In this document: positions 46,324 through 55,569 of the stretch, one piece after another
Layout of the letters: every line of letters starts with the position of its first letter
Position numbering within the stretch: position 1 is the first letter of the stretch
Assembly (NCBI RefSeq): GCF_900110605.1
Contig: NZ_FOFI01000004.1
Location: forward strand, 62,001-126,000
Direction of reading: 5' to 3'
DNA from: Epilithonimonas lactis
GTDB lineage: Bacteria; Bacteroidota; Bacteroidia; Flavobacteriales; Weeksellaceae
Length of the DNA stretch: 64,000 nt
Notes under the pieces: model-generated
Databases searched by the model: none
Seen by the model: the letters and a program-made list of their open reading frames with translations, nothing else
What the model was told of the DNA's origin: nothing
Made by a program: the position numbers and the translations under genes

Positions 46324-47301
46324 TTACAACTTTCTGCTGATCACGTAGTCCAACATCAACTTCAACGATTCTTTCGCTTCATTATCAGGAAATTCTGCTA
46401 AGATTGCCAATGCTTTTTGCTGATAATCTTTCATCGTTTGGATGGCGTAATCCATTCCGCCAGAAGATTTTACGAATTCCACAAGCTCACGTACTTTTTT
46501 GGAATCGTTGTTATAACGCTTTATGGTTGCGAAATATTTTTTGTAATTCTCAGGACTTGCGTTCTTCAAAGTGTAGATCAACGGTAAGGTCATCTTCTGT
46601 TCCTTGATATCGATCCCAACCGGTTTTCCAATGATGTTGCTGGTCTGATAATCAAAAAGGTCATCCTTGATCTGGAAAGCCATTCCCGTGTAGGTCCCAA
46701 ATTCCTGCATTTTTTTCGCAGTCGCTTCGTCCACATTGTTGGAGAGAACACCAACTTCACAACACGCCGCAATCAAAGTCGCCGTTTTCTGACGAATGAT
46801 CTCGTAGTAAACATCCTCCGTAATATCCAGTTTTCGCGCTTTCTCCAATTGAAGCAATTCACCTTCCGACATCTCGCGGATGGTTCTTGCAATGACAGAA
46901 AGCAAATCAAAATCCTTGTTGTCCGTAGAAAGCAAAACCGATTTCGAAAGCAGATAATCGCCCACCAAAACCGCAATTTTATTCTTCCAAAGCGCATTGA
47001 TGGAAAAGAAATTCCGACGCTTGAAACTCTCATCCACAACATCATCGTGCACCAATGTCGCCGTGTGGATCAGCTCGATCATACTTGCGCCACGGAACGT
47101 TTTTTCGTTCACGTCGCCTACCAATTTTGCGCAGAGGAACACAAACATCGGGCGCATCTGTTTCCCTTTTGTCGTGACGATGAAACGCGTGACCTTGTCC
47201 AATAGAGCAACATTACTTTTCATAGATTCGTAAAACTTCTGCTCGAAAAGTTTCATTTCCTCAGAGATCGGAGCCTTGATTTGTTCTACAGTATTCGCCA
47301 C
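46324..47301 (-). CDS. Polyprenyl (octaprenyl-type) diphosphate synthase
   Basis: A 325-residue trans-isoprenyl synthase. The two aspartate-rich motifs are intact: HDDVVDES (first DDxxD) and KDDLFDY (second DDxxD), with the MRPMFVFLCAKL segment before them. It makes the side chain of menaquinone. The start at 47301 is GTG (MANTVEQIK); the next ATG is only at residue 16. It is monocistronic, with an extragenic repeat-like element directly upstream. Confidence 0.88.
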   Translation of the reverse strand: MANTVEQIKAPISEEMKLFEQKFYESMKSNVALLDKVTRFIVTTKGKQMRPMFVFLCAKLVGDVNEKTFRGASMIELIHTATLVHDDVVDESFKRRNFFSINALWKNKIAVLVGDYLLSKSVLLSTDNKDFDLLSVIARTIREMSEGELLQLEKARKLDITEDVYYEIIRQKTATLIAACCEVGVLSNNVDEATAKKMQEFGTYTGMAFQIKDDLFDYQTSNIIGKPVGIDIKEQKMTLPLIYTLKNASPENYKKYFATIKRYNNDSKKVRELVEFVKSSGGMDYAIQTMKDYQQKALAILAEFPDNEAKESLKLMLDYVISRKL

Positions 47302-47340
47302 TTTTTGCCTTTAGAGATTATATTTTTTTGGAGCAAGACG

Positions 47341-47440
47341 ATTGCATTTTTTTTCACCTTTCCAACCCGCTTTCCGTTGCAATCTTTTTTTCCATCGCTC
47401 AGCCTTAGCCAAAAAAGGATTTCCACTGCAATCGGGGCTA
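47341..47440. repeat. Extragenic repeat-like element, copy A
   Basis: This non-coding stretch before the polyprenyl synthase contains AAAAAAGGATTTCCACTGCA followed by ATCGGGGCTA, and upstream CCCGCTTTCCGTTGCAATC. The minus-strand core AGCCCCGATTGCAGTGGAAA resembles copy B at 53961-54095 (AGCCCGGCCTGAGTGGA). I recall comparable intergenic sequences in other Chryseobacterium genomes, but have not verified it. Confidence 0.45.
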
Positions 47441-47558
47441 TGTTGACGATTTGTCTATCGATTGACCCAAAAATTAGTAATAAAAACTGAAGAAGAAAGT
47501 ATTAGTACAATGTCTAATCACTAATTTCTAACATCGATTTATTATTCTACAAATATAA

Positions 47559-48437
47559 TTATTCTAAATCTTTAAAAGGAATAAAATAAAGACTTTGAGG
47601 CACTTTTTTGATTTTTATATCGAATCTTTCGCCAGAAATATAGATTCCGTTTTCCGTCGCCGTGATTCCCTCGATCTGTCCAATGTTGAAAGCTCTTCCC
47701 AAAGCAAACTTTTTCAATGGCTTATTAAAGAACAGATTTCCATTCTCATCCTTCTCGAAGATCATTAGAAAAACCCTCGCTTTCTTCGTGTAACCGACAA
47801 CGTACAATTTGTTATCATAAAACGACGCATCCGTCACCACAAATCCAGTGTCAAAACTTTCCAATTTCTGAGCTGGTTGATTTTCAGATAGATTTGGGTT
47901 GATGATGTAATGAGAAACTGTATTCGTGATCCATTCCTTCGTGAAAATATGAATATTCCCATCCAGGAAAATCATCGCTTCCGCATCAAAATTATTGTTG
48001 ATATTCTTCGGCGCAAAATCTTCTTGTTCGGGATAATAAAACGGAATTACCTTGATGGAATCAATAATTATGGAGTCATTCTTGAAAGGCACTTTGTAAA
48101 CTTTCAAATCCTTCCTCGTCCCAAGATTGTTCCCAAATTCCCCGATATAAAAATTCTCGCCATTGTTCGTAATCGCTTCCCAGTCAATGTTTTTCAGTCC
48201 AGTTTGAAACGTTTTTTCGATATACGAACTTCCTGACTTTATCTCAAAAATTTCACTCGTATTCCCGCTGTCGTTGAAAGAAAATATTCTACCGTCAAGT
48301 TCCGTCAGTCCAGAGCTTTCTCTCAACGAATCGCTCAGAATAGCGCTTTTGTATTTTTTAAGTTTTAGTTTTTGCGTTTTTTGTGCGGAGATTTGAAAAC
48401 TCAGCAGAACAATTAAGAATAAGAAAATCCTTTTCAT
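47559..48437 (-). CDS. Exported propeller-like protein, paralogue of the 58879 lipoprotein
   Basis: About 293 residues from the ATG at 48437 (MKRIFLFLIVLLSFQISAQ), which begins a signal peptide; the frame continues upstream into rlmN and is not used. Motifs such as IDWEAITNNGENFYIGEFGNN and YYPEQEDFAPK recur, with changes, in the lipoprotein at 58879-59739 (NDWEDLTSDDEGNIYIGDFGNN, YYPEQTEFPPK), so the two are paralogues. The repeating beta-strand/turn pattern suggests a beta-propeller. No catalytic motif is visible. Confidence 0.72.
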   Translation of the reverse strand: MKRIFLFLIVLLSFQISAQKTQKLKLKKYKSAILSDSLRESSGLTELDGRIFSFNDSGNTSEIFEIKSGSSYIEKTFQTGLKNIDWEAITNNGENFYIGEFGNNLGTRKDLKVYKVPFKNDSIIIDSIKVIPFYYPEQEDFAPKNINNNFDAEAMIFLDGNIHIFTKEWITNTVSHYIINPNLSENQPAQKLESFDTGFVVTDASFYDNKLYVVGYTKKARVFLMIFEKDENGNLFFNKPLKKFALGRAFNIGQIEGITATENGIYISGERFDIKIKKVPQSLYFIPFKDLE

Positions 48438-48504
48438 ATTTCGTAAAAATAAGAATTGATTTTTTGAAGAGGAAATTTGATGGATTAAAATTTTGTTAAG
48501 GAAA

Positions 48505-49539
48505 CTACTCCGCAGATTTGTTCGCCAATTGTCCACAAGCCGCGTCAATATCGCCACCACGGCTTTTTCTGACCATAATGGTGATGCCTGCTTTTTCCAG
48601 TTCACGAACGTATTTTTCTTCCGCAGCAATACTTCTGTGGTCAAATTTCCCTTCCCCAATCGGATTGTATTGGATCAGGTTGACTTTGCTCGGAACTTGT
48701 CGACAATATCTGATCAAGGCTTTGATATCTTCGTCACCATCGTTGATGCCCTTCCAAACGCAATATTCAAAAGTGATTGGTGAACCCGTTTTCTGATACC
48801 AATATTGAAGCGCATCCATAATATCCGTCAGAGGAAATTTCTCGGAAAATGGCATAATGTCATTTCTTTTGTGCTCAATTGCGGAATGTAGAGAAAGCGC
48901 TAATTTTACTTTAATCTCTTCATCAGCCAACATTTTTATCATCTTCGGGATTCCGGATGTGGAAACGGTGATTCTTCGTGGCGACATTCCCAGACCTTCT
49001 GGTTTCGTGATCTTGTGAATGGCCTCGACAACATTTTTGTAATTCATCATCGGTTCGCCCATTCCCATAAACACAATGTTTGTCAATGGTCTGTCAAAAT
49101 ATTCCTTGCTTTGGCGGTCGATCAATGCGACTTGATCTACGATTTCTGCAACTTCCAGATTTCGCATTCTCTTAAGTTTCGCCGTTGCACAGAATTCACA
49201 ATTCAAAGAACACCCGACCTGTGAAGACACGCAGGCTGTACTTCTGGATTCTGTTGGGATCAAAACAGATTCCACCATCAGTCCATCATGAAGTTTTACG
49301 CCATTTTTAATAGTTCCGTCTGTTGATTTCTGTAGCAGATCGACAGAAATAGGATTGATGAAAAAATCGCGCGTCAGATTTTCACGCAGATCTTTGGAAA
49401 GATTCGTCATCTCATCGAAGGAATGCATGTTCTTGCTCCAAAGCCAATCGTAAACTTGTTTCGCACGGAAAGGTTTTTCGCCAATCGTTCCGAAATAGTC
49501 TTTGATCTGATCTAGGTTAAGTGTTCTGATGTCCTTCAA
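48505..49539 (-). CDS. rlmN: RlmN: dual-specificity 23S rRNA/tRNA methyltransferase
   Basis: A 344-residue radical-SAM enzyme that methylates A2503 of 23S rRNA and some tRNAs at C2. The radical-SAM cluster motif CxxxCxxC is CSLNCEFC (Cys110, 114 and 117), GMGEPMMN binds SAM, and the second Cys of the mechanism lies in DIDAACGQL near the C-terminus. The start is TTG (MKDIRTLNL...): there is no ATG upstream within the short leader from the -7 box at 49557-49564. It is 67 bases upstream of the 47559 gene on the same strand. Confidence 0.95.
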   Translation of the reverse strand: MKDIRTLNLDQIKDYFGTIGEKPFRAKQVYDWLWSKNMHSFDEMTNLSKDLRENLTRDFFINPISVDLLQKSTDGTIKNGVKLHDGLMVESVLIPTESRSTACVSSQVGCSLNCEFCATAKLKRMRNLEVAEIVDQVALIDRQSKEYFDRPLTNIVFMGMGEPMMNYKNVVEAIHKITKPEGLGMSPRRITVSTSGIPKMIKMLADEEIKVKLALSLHSAIEHKRNDIMPFSEKFPLTDIMDALQYWYQKTGSPITFEYCVWKGINDGDEDIKALIRYCRQVPSKVNLIQYNPIGEGKFDHRSIAAEEKYVRELEKAGITIMVRKSRGGDIDAACGQLANKSAE

Positions 49540-49556
49540 TGTTCTGAAATTTTTTG

Positions 49557-49564
49557 CAAAGATA
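49557..49564 (-). promoter_or_regulatory. -7 promoter box for rlmN
   Basis: Minus-strand TATCTTTG matches TAnnTTTG. It lies 17 bases before the TTG start, so the leader is very short and supports that start codon. Confidence 0.5.
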
Positions 49565-49764
49565 CGTTTAATACAACAATTTAAAAATATAACAATGTAG
49601 CAATAGATAAATGTAATAATTCGGAATTATGCAGCAATTTCCATTTTTATTTTTAAGTTATTTGATTCACTGACAAATTGTTACAATGTTAAACTGATTA
49701 ATTGTTTAAGTAGAATAGAGTATTTTTAATTTTGAATCGACTTTATTAATATATTCATAATTCT

Positions 49765-49772
49765 TACATTTG
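49765..49772 (+). promoter_or_regulatory. -7 promoter box for the GAF protein
   Basis: TACATTTG, with TTTA 19 bases upstream at 49742-49745, is a good match to the Bacteroidota promoter. The ATG at 49789 is 16 bases downstream. Confidence 0.5.
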
Positions 49773-49788
49773 CATTGATTTTTACCCC

Positions 49789-52134
49789 ATGGAATTCCAA
49801 GCCTTTTACGATAGCCCTTTCAAACTAAAATTATCTTTTGAAAAACTGATCCAGAAAATGGAATCGGAAGCGTTTCAAAATGCAGACTACGCAATTTCTC
49901 ATAAAAATATTCTCGAAAAAGTAAAAGAATTTCCTGAGTTGAGAGATGGCATTACCAATCTCGATTTTTTTGTGGAAAATGAGATCTTGATGAAGGAACT
50001 TTTGAAAGATCTTTTTCCTCAGATGCTTACAAAGAACGAGATCAAGGCCATTGGTTTTCCTTTTTATAATTTCTTTTTCAATCCCACAGAGCGTTTCCAA
50101 AATATCATTGATAAAGCTGGTTCTGACTTCGATATGATCATCAAGGATATGGATCCGCACCGTTTTTATGTGATCAGTTGCTGTATCATCTTACGCAATT
50201 ATTACAAAGTAGATCTCAATTTTGTGCAACCATTTATTTTTGATATTCCCAATGAAGAAGGGATCGTGAACCACTACCGTTTTTTGAACAATGTGGATTT
50301 CATAGACATCAATCCACTGGAAAATGTCAAGAGATTGACAGACGACGAAATTGTGGAACTACTGGACAATTTTGAAGATCATGAGCTTTGGAAAGAAAAA
50401 TTCCCGCTCGAAAGTTGGGAACTCAAGGGTTTTGCGATCATCAGTTTCTTTGATGCCACGACAGAAAATGCGATCTCAAATCTCAAAAGCAAGCTGATCA
50501 ATCTGGAGGATGATAAAAATCTGAAAAGTGAACTCAATACCATTTTCCGTTCGATATTTCAGGTGGCCGACCTAGAAGTTGGTTACACAGCGATAGACCT
50601 CGAGGATAATAAATTCGTGAGAAGTCCGATCAATGGCATCATGGATAGTTTTATCCTGACCTCGGGTCCGAGAGATTGTAAGAATGAAATGCTTTGTGAG
50701 AAAAACTTCAACACGCTCGTAGAATCGAAAAAATACTTCAGTGTTTCCGATGTAGACAGAAGTTTTCAGGAATATCCGGATAGCCAGATGGCGAGACAAC
50801 TGTATGACGCCGGAATCAAAAGTGCGATTTTTGCACCGATCATTAAAGACAAGAAGATCCTTGGAATTGTGGAATTGGTCTCAAAAAAGAAAGCACTGAA
50901 CAGCATCAATGCGAACAAAATGGAAATCGTAATGCCATATCTGGTAGATACGATGGACAGGCTTTACACTGGAATCGAAACGAGAATCGAGGCCATTATT
51001 CAGCGTGAATATACATCCATCCATCCAAGTGTCTATTGGAAATTCCGACAAGAGGCGGAACGTCATATCGGATTTTATAATGAAGAATTTGACCTGCCTT
51101 ACCGAAATATCAGTTTTCAAAATCTAACGCCACTTTTTGGACAGACCGATGTTCGAAATTCTTCGGTTTCCAGAAATTTGGTCATCAAACAAGATTTGGA
51201 GATCCAGTTGGGTTTAATCTCGGAATTAATATCAAAATTCGGTTCAGAAAACGAGCTGGAGGTTTATCAGGATAAACTAAAATATTATCAGGAACTACTC
51301 AAAACAGATATCAAAGCCGACACGGAAAATATTGTTCAATCCTTTATTCTTTCTGAGATCCATCCTTTGTTTGAGTCGATAAAACTTCAAAATATCGACT
51401 ACAACCAATTGGTAACAGATTACTTCAAAAATTTGGATCCGAGAACCAATATGGTCTATGATTTCCGTAGAAAGTTTGATGAGAGTTTATCTTCCATCAA
51501 CAAAAATCTGGCGGATATTCTGGACAAACGTCAGGAAGAGCAACAGGTTCGTTTTCCGTTCTACTATGAGCGATTCAAAACGGATGGCGTAGAGCACAAC
51601 ATGTACATTGGATCATCTATTGCGCCTGCATTGACCTACGATCCTGTATTTCTGAAAAATTTAAGATTATGGCAATTGCGCGTCCTTTGCGAAAGTGAGT
51701 TGCAGTACCACCAATTCCGAAAAAACCTGGAATTTTCTTTGGATGTTTCGTCTCTGATTTTGGTCTACAGCACGCCGATCAGCATCAGATTCCGAATGGA
51801 TGAAAAACGTTTCGATGTGGATGGAAGCTACAATGCACGCTACGAAATGATCAAAAAACGCATCGACAAATCAACGATTAAAAATTCAACGGAAAGAATT
51901 ACGCAGCCTGGAAAGATCAGCATTATTTTTTCTCAGGAAAAAGAAAGACAAGACTATATCAAATTGATAAAAATCCTTCAAGACCAGAAGATTCTGGAAT
52001 CAAATATTGAAGAATTGGAAGTTGAAGACCTTCAGGGAATCAACGGTTTGAAAGCTTTGAGAGTTGGCGTGAATTATGAAGCGGAGGAAGTTGATTATGA
52101 ATTTATAGAAAGTATTAAAAATAATAACGTATAA
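49789..52134 (+). CDS. Large GAF-domain protein without a recognisable output domain
   Basis: A 781-residue soluble protein. The N-terminal 240 residues are helical and unassigned. A GAF domain lies at about 250-400, with GYTAIDLED, IKSAIFAPIIKDKKILGIVELVS typical of GAF strands. The C-terminal half (about 410-781) is helical, then a beta-rich region, without kinase, cyclase or DNA-binding motifs. Similar proteins are found across Flavobacteriia. It stands alone; ligand and partner are unknown. Confidence 0.8.
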   Translation: MEFQAFYDSPFKLKLSFEKLIQKMESEAFQNADYAISHKNILEKVKEFPELRDGITNLDFFVENEILMKELLKDLFPQMLTKNEIKAIGFPFYNFFFNPTERFQNIIDKAGSDFDMIIKDMDPHRFYVISCCIILRNYYKVDLNFVQPFIFDIPNEEGIVNHYRFLNNVDFIDINPLENVKRLTDDEIVELLDNFEDHELWKEKFPLESWELKGFAIISFFDATTENAISNLKSKLINLEDDKNLKSELNTIFRSIFQVADLEVGYTAIDLEDNKFVRSPINGIMDSFILTSGPRDCKNEMLCEKNFNTLVESKKYFSVSDVDRSFQEYPDSQMARQLYDAGIKSAIFAPIIKDKKILGIVELVSKKKALNSINANKMEIVMPYLVDTMDRLYTGIETRIEAIIQREYTSIHPSVYWKFRQEAERHIGFYNEEFDLPYRNISFQNLTPLFGQTDVRNSSVSRNLVIKQDLEIQLGLISELISKFGSENELEVYQDKLKYYQELLKTDIKADTENIVQSFILSEIHPLFESIKLQNIDYNQLVTDYFKNLDPRTNMVYDFRRKFDESLSSINKNLADILDKRQEEQQVRFPFYYERFKTDGVEHNMYIGSSIAPALTYDPVFLKNLRLWQLRVLCESELQYHQFRKNLEFSLDVSSLILVYSTPISIRFRMDEKRFDVDGSYNARYEMIKKRIDKSTIKNSTERITQPGKISIIFSQEKERQDYIKLIKILQDQKILESNIEELEVEDLQGINGLKALRVGVNYEAEEVDYEFIESIKNNNV

Positions 52135-52148
52135 ATTTTTCAATAAAT

Positions 52149-52610
52149 TTATTTTTTTTTATTAAAATTTAAAATTACCCCATATATTCCTTTTATATAA
52201 AAAAGAAAAAATAGTGCTAATAGAAAAATTTCAATGAATTTATTAGTTAAGTGTAAAATGCCTAAAATGTATAATAAGATTGAAATTAAAATTAGAATAA
52301 TCGATTTTTTAATATCAGGTATATCTTCTTTTGGCTCAAATGAATAATTCTTTGGACCTTCATAATTTGTCAATAAGAGCAATAGAGATGTTATGATTGA
52401 TAATATACAAACTGAAAAATAAAAAAATAAATTAGTATCGTTGGAATCAATTATAGTTATTCCATAAATTCCTATTCCAAGTGTGAAAAAGGATATAATT
52501 AACTGCAAATATTTTTTTTTCTTGAAAGATTTAGCTATTGACTTAGCGACTGTAATAAAAAATGTGATTAGTAGAATTCCTCCTCCAATGTAAAATAATG
52601 ATAGATTCAT
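52149..52610 (-). CDS. AT-rich small membrane protein
   Basis: A 153-residue protein with about four transmembrane segments (5-23, 38-56, 65-82, 105-145 in two parts). Codon use is strongly AT-biased (poly-Ile/Leu/Phe), more than its neighbours, and hints at recent acquisition. There is no family match. It ends 14 bases from the convergent GAF gene and lies 39 bases downstream of the HD-PycTM gene on the same strand, so the two could be cotranscribed. Confidence 0.65.
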   Translation of the reverse strand: MNLSLFYIGGGILLITFFITVAKSIAKSFKKKKYLQLIISFFTLGIGIYGITIIDSNDTNLFFYFSVCILSIITSLLLLLTNYEGPKNYSFEPKEDIPDIKKSIILILISILLYILGILHLTNKFIEIFLLALFFLFYIKGIYGVILNFNKKK

Positions 52611-52649
52611 AGCAACTAAATATTATTAATTAGTATTATCTATTAAAAC

Positions 52650-53852
52650 TTACATCGTCACATTCCGAAAAGCCACCACAAAAGCAATCACAGAAGCAAT
52701 GATCCCGATTGTGAAAACCGTGTAAGTCAATCTCAATAATTTATATTTTCTGTTCAATACAATTCCCAGATAATAGAGATCTTTGATCATCGTGTCATAA
52801 AGGTATTGTCGGTCGGCCATCATTTCCTTCATTGCCCAGAGATATTCTTCCATCGGCATTTTGTAGAAGTTTCCAAAGAACAATAGGTTTACTTTTTTCT
52901 CCTCAATTTCCTTTCTGGTAAACGTTCCGCTGGACACTTTCGGTCTTGTGGACATGATAGCCAAAATAATACAAGCCACACTCGACATGATCATGACGAA
53001 GGTCGGGATGATCAGGTGAGAATTACTCGGTCCGTCCAATTTTGGGATCAAGGTGGACAATGCGACAGAAATGATGATTGCGTTGACAGAAAGCAGGATA
53101 TTCGCTTTGCTATCAGCAATTTGGCTCAGCTTGGTGTGATTATTCAGCGTCACACGAAACATCGTTTCAATGCCTCTTTCGGGAGATTCCAGCTTTTCGA
53201 GTTTCTTCCTATTCAGAAGCGCTTTGTCCTTGTCCTGACTGGATTTTTCCTTTTTATCTTCTTTTAGATTTTTGATCTTATCAAAGATCTTCTCGGTATT
53301 TTTCTGCTTGATGGGTTGCCAGTTTTCCTGCGCAAATTTGGTGTAAAATTGATGCTTGGCGAAAAAAGCCGTGTTCAGTTCTGCCCACTGTAATTTACTG
53401 AACTTCTGATGATGCACCTCTTTGATCTCCTGTCTTAGGTTTTCACAAACATTGAAATAGTCATCAGACGCCAAATGATAAAGGTCCGCATCCTTGATGA
53501 TATTTTCAAGATGATCAGTAGGTTTATAGAACTTATCAGTTGCCAAAATAAGTTTGCCGATCTTTGCAATTCTGGCTTCGTCCAATTGATGTTCTCTCAA
53601 GAATTCCTCGGCCATTTTTCGGCTTTCTTCCTCGTGATTTTCGCTGTCGTCTATGTAGCCAAGATCGTGGAACCAACCTGCCAAAAGCAGATCTTCCGTA
53701 TCTTCAGCATTTACATGTTCCTCTCGAGCCAGGATTTTGATCTTATCTACAACCTGTATTGTATGGTCAAGATTATGATAAGTATAAACAGAAGATAATC
53801 TATCTTTGAATAAATTTTTAACGTGATCTTCCGAGATTTTCAAAATGTCCAT
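52650..53852 (-). CDS. HD phosphohydrolase fused to a Pycsar-type transmembrane effector (DUF5706)
   Basis: A 400-residue fusion. The N-terminal HD domain (about 1-180) retains its metal motif: His30, His62-Asp63 (GWFHDLGY), His73, and the Asp of DAD (121-123). A charged linker (about 185-225) follows. The C-terminal part (about 228-400) is the PycTM-like DUF5706 module: RVTLNNHTKLSQIADSKANILLSVNAIIISV, a second helix (IIPTFVMIMSSVACIILAI) and a last helix (about 370-395). In Pycsar the effector opens membranes on binding cCMP or cUMP; here no cyclase is nearby. The HD domain could degrade the signal, but that is inference. Confidence 0.82.
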   Translation of the reverse strand: MDILKISEDHVKNLFKDRLSSVYTYHNLDHTIQVVDKIKILAREEHVNAEDTEDLLLAGWFHDLGYIDDSENHEEESRKMAEEFLREHQLDEARIAKIGKLILATDKFYKPTDHLENIIKDADLYHLASDDYFNVCENLRQEIKEVHHQKFSKLQWAELNTAFFAKHQFYTKFAQENWQPIKQKNTEKIFDKIKNLKEDKKEKSSQDKDKALLNRKKLEKLESPERGIETMFRVTLNNHTKLSQIADSKANILLSVNAIIISVALSTLIPKLDGPSNSHLIIPTFVMIMSSVACIILAIMSTRPKVSSGTFTRKEIEEKKVNLLFFGNFYKMPMEEYLWAMKEMMADRQYLYDTMIKDLYYLGIVLNRKYKLLRLTYTVFTIGIIASVIAFVVAFRNVTM

Positions 53853-53868
53853 AAAAGCAATTTGAAAA

Positions 53869-53876
53869 CAAATTTA
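53869..53876 (-). promoter_or_regulatory. -7 promoter box for the HD-PycTM gene
   Basis: Minus-strand TAAATTTG matches TAnnTTTG and lies 16 bases before the ATG at 53852. The 307-base gap 53853-54159 otherwise holds the repeat-like element B. Confidence 0.45.
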
Positions 53877-53960
53877 AGAAAGTATTGACAGCTTACTAAT
53901 TTTAATTTTGTTAAATATTGTTATAGTTTGATATTTAATTAAGATTATATTGAATAATTT

Positions 53961-54095
53961 TAGGGCAGCTTAATCCGTCCTCCGTTCCCGCTATTTTTTT
54001 GCACACACTTTTCATTTCCAAGATAGGTTGTACCAGCAAAAAAAATGAGCTCCACTCAGGCCGGGCTGCGCTTCGCAAAAAAGGAAGATCTCTCA
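53961..54095. repeat. Extragenic repeat-like element, copy B
   Basis: The core GAGCTCCACTCAGGCCGGGC (54047-54066) followed by a GC-rich tail and, on the left, CAGCTTAATCCGTCCTCCGT (53967-53986) resembles the class found at 47341-47440 (shared core CCACT, CGGG, and an A/T-rich run). It is much more GC-rich than its surroundings. It fills most of the 307-base gap between the HD-PycTM gene and the phosphatase gene. No coding potential is evident in it. Confidence 0.45.
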
Positions 54096-54159
54096 TATTT
54101 TGAAGATGAGTACAAACTTCACGAACTTTGCGTCTAATTTCCACATCAATCAAAAAAAC

Positions 54160-55569
54160 ATGAAACAAATATATCAGATTTATCTTCTAATTCTAATCGC
54201 GCTCACAGCCATTTCCTGCGCTGTTCAGAAAGCAGATTATGGCAAAAATGTGAGATCCTTTGATGTCAATTCCAGTATAAAAGACAGCATCATCCATACC
54301 TTCTATTTGGTTGGCGACGCGGGAAATCTAGATCAAGACGAGGCTTTCCAAAATATGAATGTCTTAAAAGATTCACTTTCCAAAGCTTCCGAAAATAGTA
54401 CACTCATTTTCCTAGGTGATAATATCTATCCAGTTGGAATGCCAAAAAAAGACGATCAGAATAGAAATTTAGCAGAGAAAAAACTCGACAATCAGATTTC
54501 CTTGGCCAATGATTTTGCAGGAAAAACAATCTTTATTCCCGGAAACCACGACTGGTACAACAACGGAATCAAAGGTTTGAAACGCGAAGAAGAGTATGTT
54601 ACAGAAAAACTCAATGATAAATCTGCATTTTCACCTCGCAACGGTTGTCCAATTGAAACGAGAAAGATCAACAAAAAACTGACATTAATTCTCATCGATA
54701 CAGAATGGGTTTTGGCAGACTGGAGCAAGAATCCAGGCATAAACGAAAAGTGCGACCTCAAAACCAGAGAGGATTTCTACACTGAATTTGAAGACCAACT
54801 CAACAAGAATCAAAATAAAACTATTGTGGTTGCCACACACCATCCATTGATCACCCACGGTTCTCACGGCGGCAAATATTCCTGGGAGAAACAAATATTT
54901 CCTTTGGAGGACAGATTTCCATTGCCAGTTTTAGGTTCAATCATCAATTTGACTAGAGCAACCGGCGGAATCACGCATCAGGATATTTCCAATCAGAATT
55001 ACAAAAATTTGGCAGACAGGATCAAAACTTTGATTAGCGGACGCAAAAATGTGGTGGTGGTTTCTGGTCATGATCACAATTTGCAATACATCGAACAAAA
55101 CGATATTCGCCAGATCATCAGCGGAGCAGGCTCCAAAACTGAGGCTGCAAAAGCGACTGGCCGCAATGACTTTTCTTTCGGCAAAAATGGCTATGCCGAA
55201 CTGAAGATCTCAAAATCAGGGAATGCGGAAGTGAGTTTCTACAACCTCGATTCCAAAAGATCTGAATTATTGTTTAGAAAAACAGTTCTAGGAAAAGAAG
55301 AAAAGATTCCCAAAGATTATCCTAAAAATTTCTCTGAATACTCAGAATCATCAATTTACGATTCTGCGATGACGAAGAAAAGCAAATTTTACGAATTCCT
55401 TTGGGGAAAGCATTACAGAGAATATTACTCCAAGAAGATCAATGTTAGAAATCTTGCCTTGGACACACTTTTTGGCGGTGTGAAAACCGATAGAGCAGGA
55501 GGTGGTCATCAAACCAAATCTTTGCGACTGGAAACCAAAGCCGGAAACGAAACGTCATTCGAGCTTTGA
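54160..55569 (+). CDS. Secreted metallophosphoesterase lipoprotein; likely N-terminal half of a split gene
   Basis: About 469 residues from the ATG at 54160 with lipobox TAISC (Cys20). The calcineurin-like phosphatase motifs are present in order: LVGDAGN, FLGDNIYPVG, IPGNHDWY, THHPLITHG and SGHDHNLQY, giving a purple-acid-phosphatase-like dimetal site. After residue about 345 comes a tail that contains the glycine-rich GGGHQTKSLRLE, which looks like the N-lobe of a kinase-like domain continuing in the next gene. The stop TGA at 55567 is within TTGA, and the next frame starts at 55566. A missing T would join the two genes. Confidence 0.82.
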   Translation: MKQIYQIYLLILIALTAISCAVQKADYGKNVRSFDVNSSIKDSIIHTFYLVGDAGNLDQDEAFQNMNVLKDSLSKASENSTLIFLGDNIYPVGMPKKDDQNRNLAEKKLDNQISLANDFAGKTIFIPGNHDWYNNGIKGLKREEEYVTEKLNDKSAFSPRNGCPIETRKINKKLTLILIDTEWVLADWSKNPGINEKCDLKTREDFYTEFEDQLNKNQNKTIVVATHHPLITHGSHGGKYSWEKQIFPLEDRFPLPVLGSIINLTRATGGITHQDISNQNYKNLADRIKTLISGRKNVVVVSGHDHNLQYIEQNDIRQIISGAGSKTEAAKATGRNDFSFGKNGYAELKISKSGNAEVSFYNLDSKRSELLFRKTVLGKEEKIPKDYPKNFSEYSESSIYDSAMTKKSKFYEFLWGKHYREYYSKKINVRNLALDTLFGGVKTDRAGGGHQTKSLRLETKAGNETSFEL

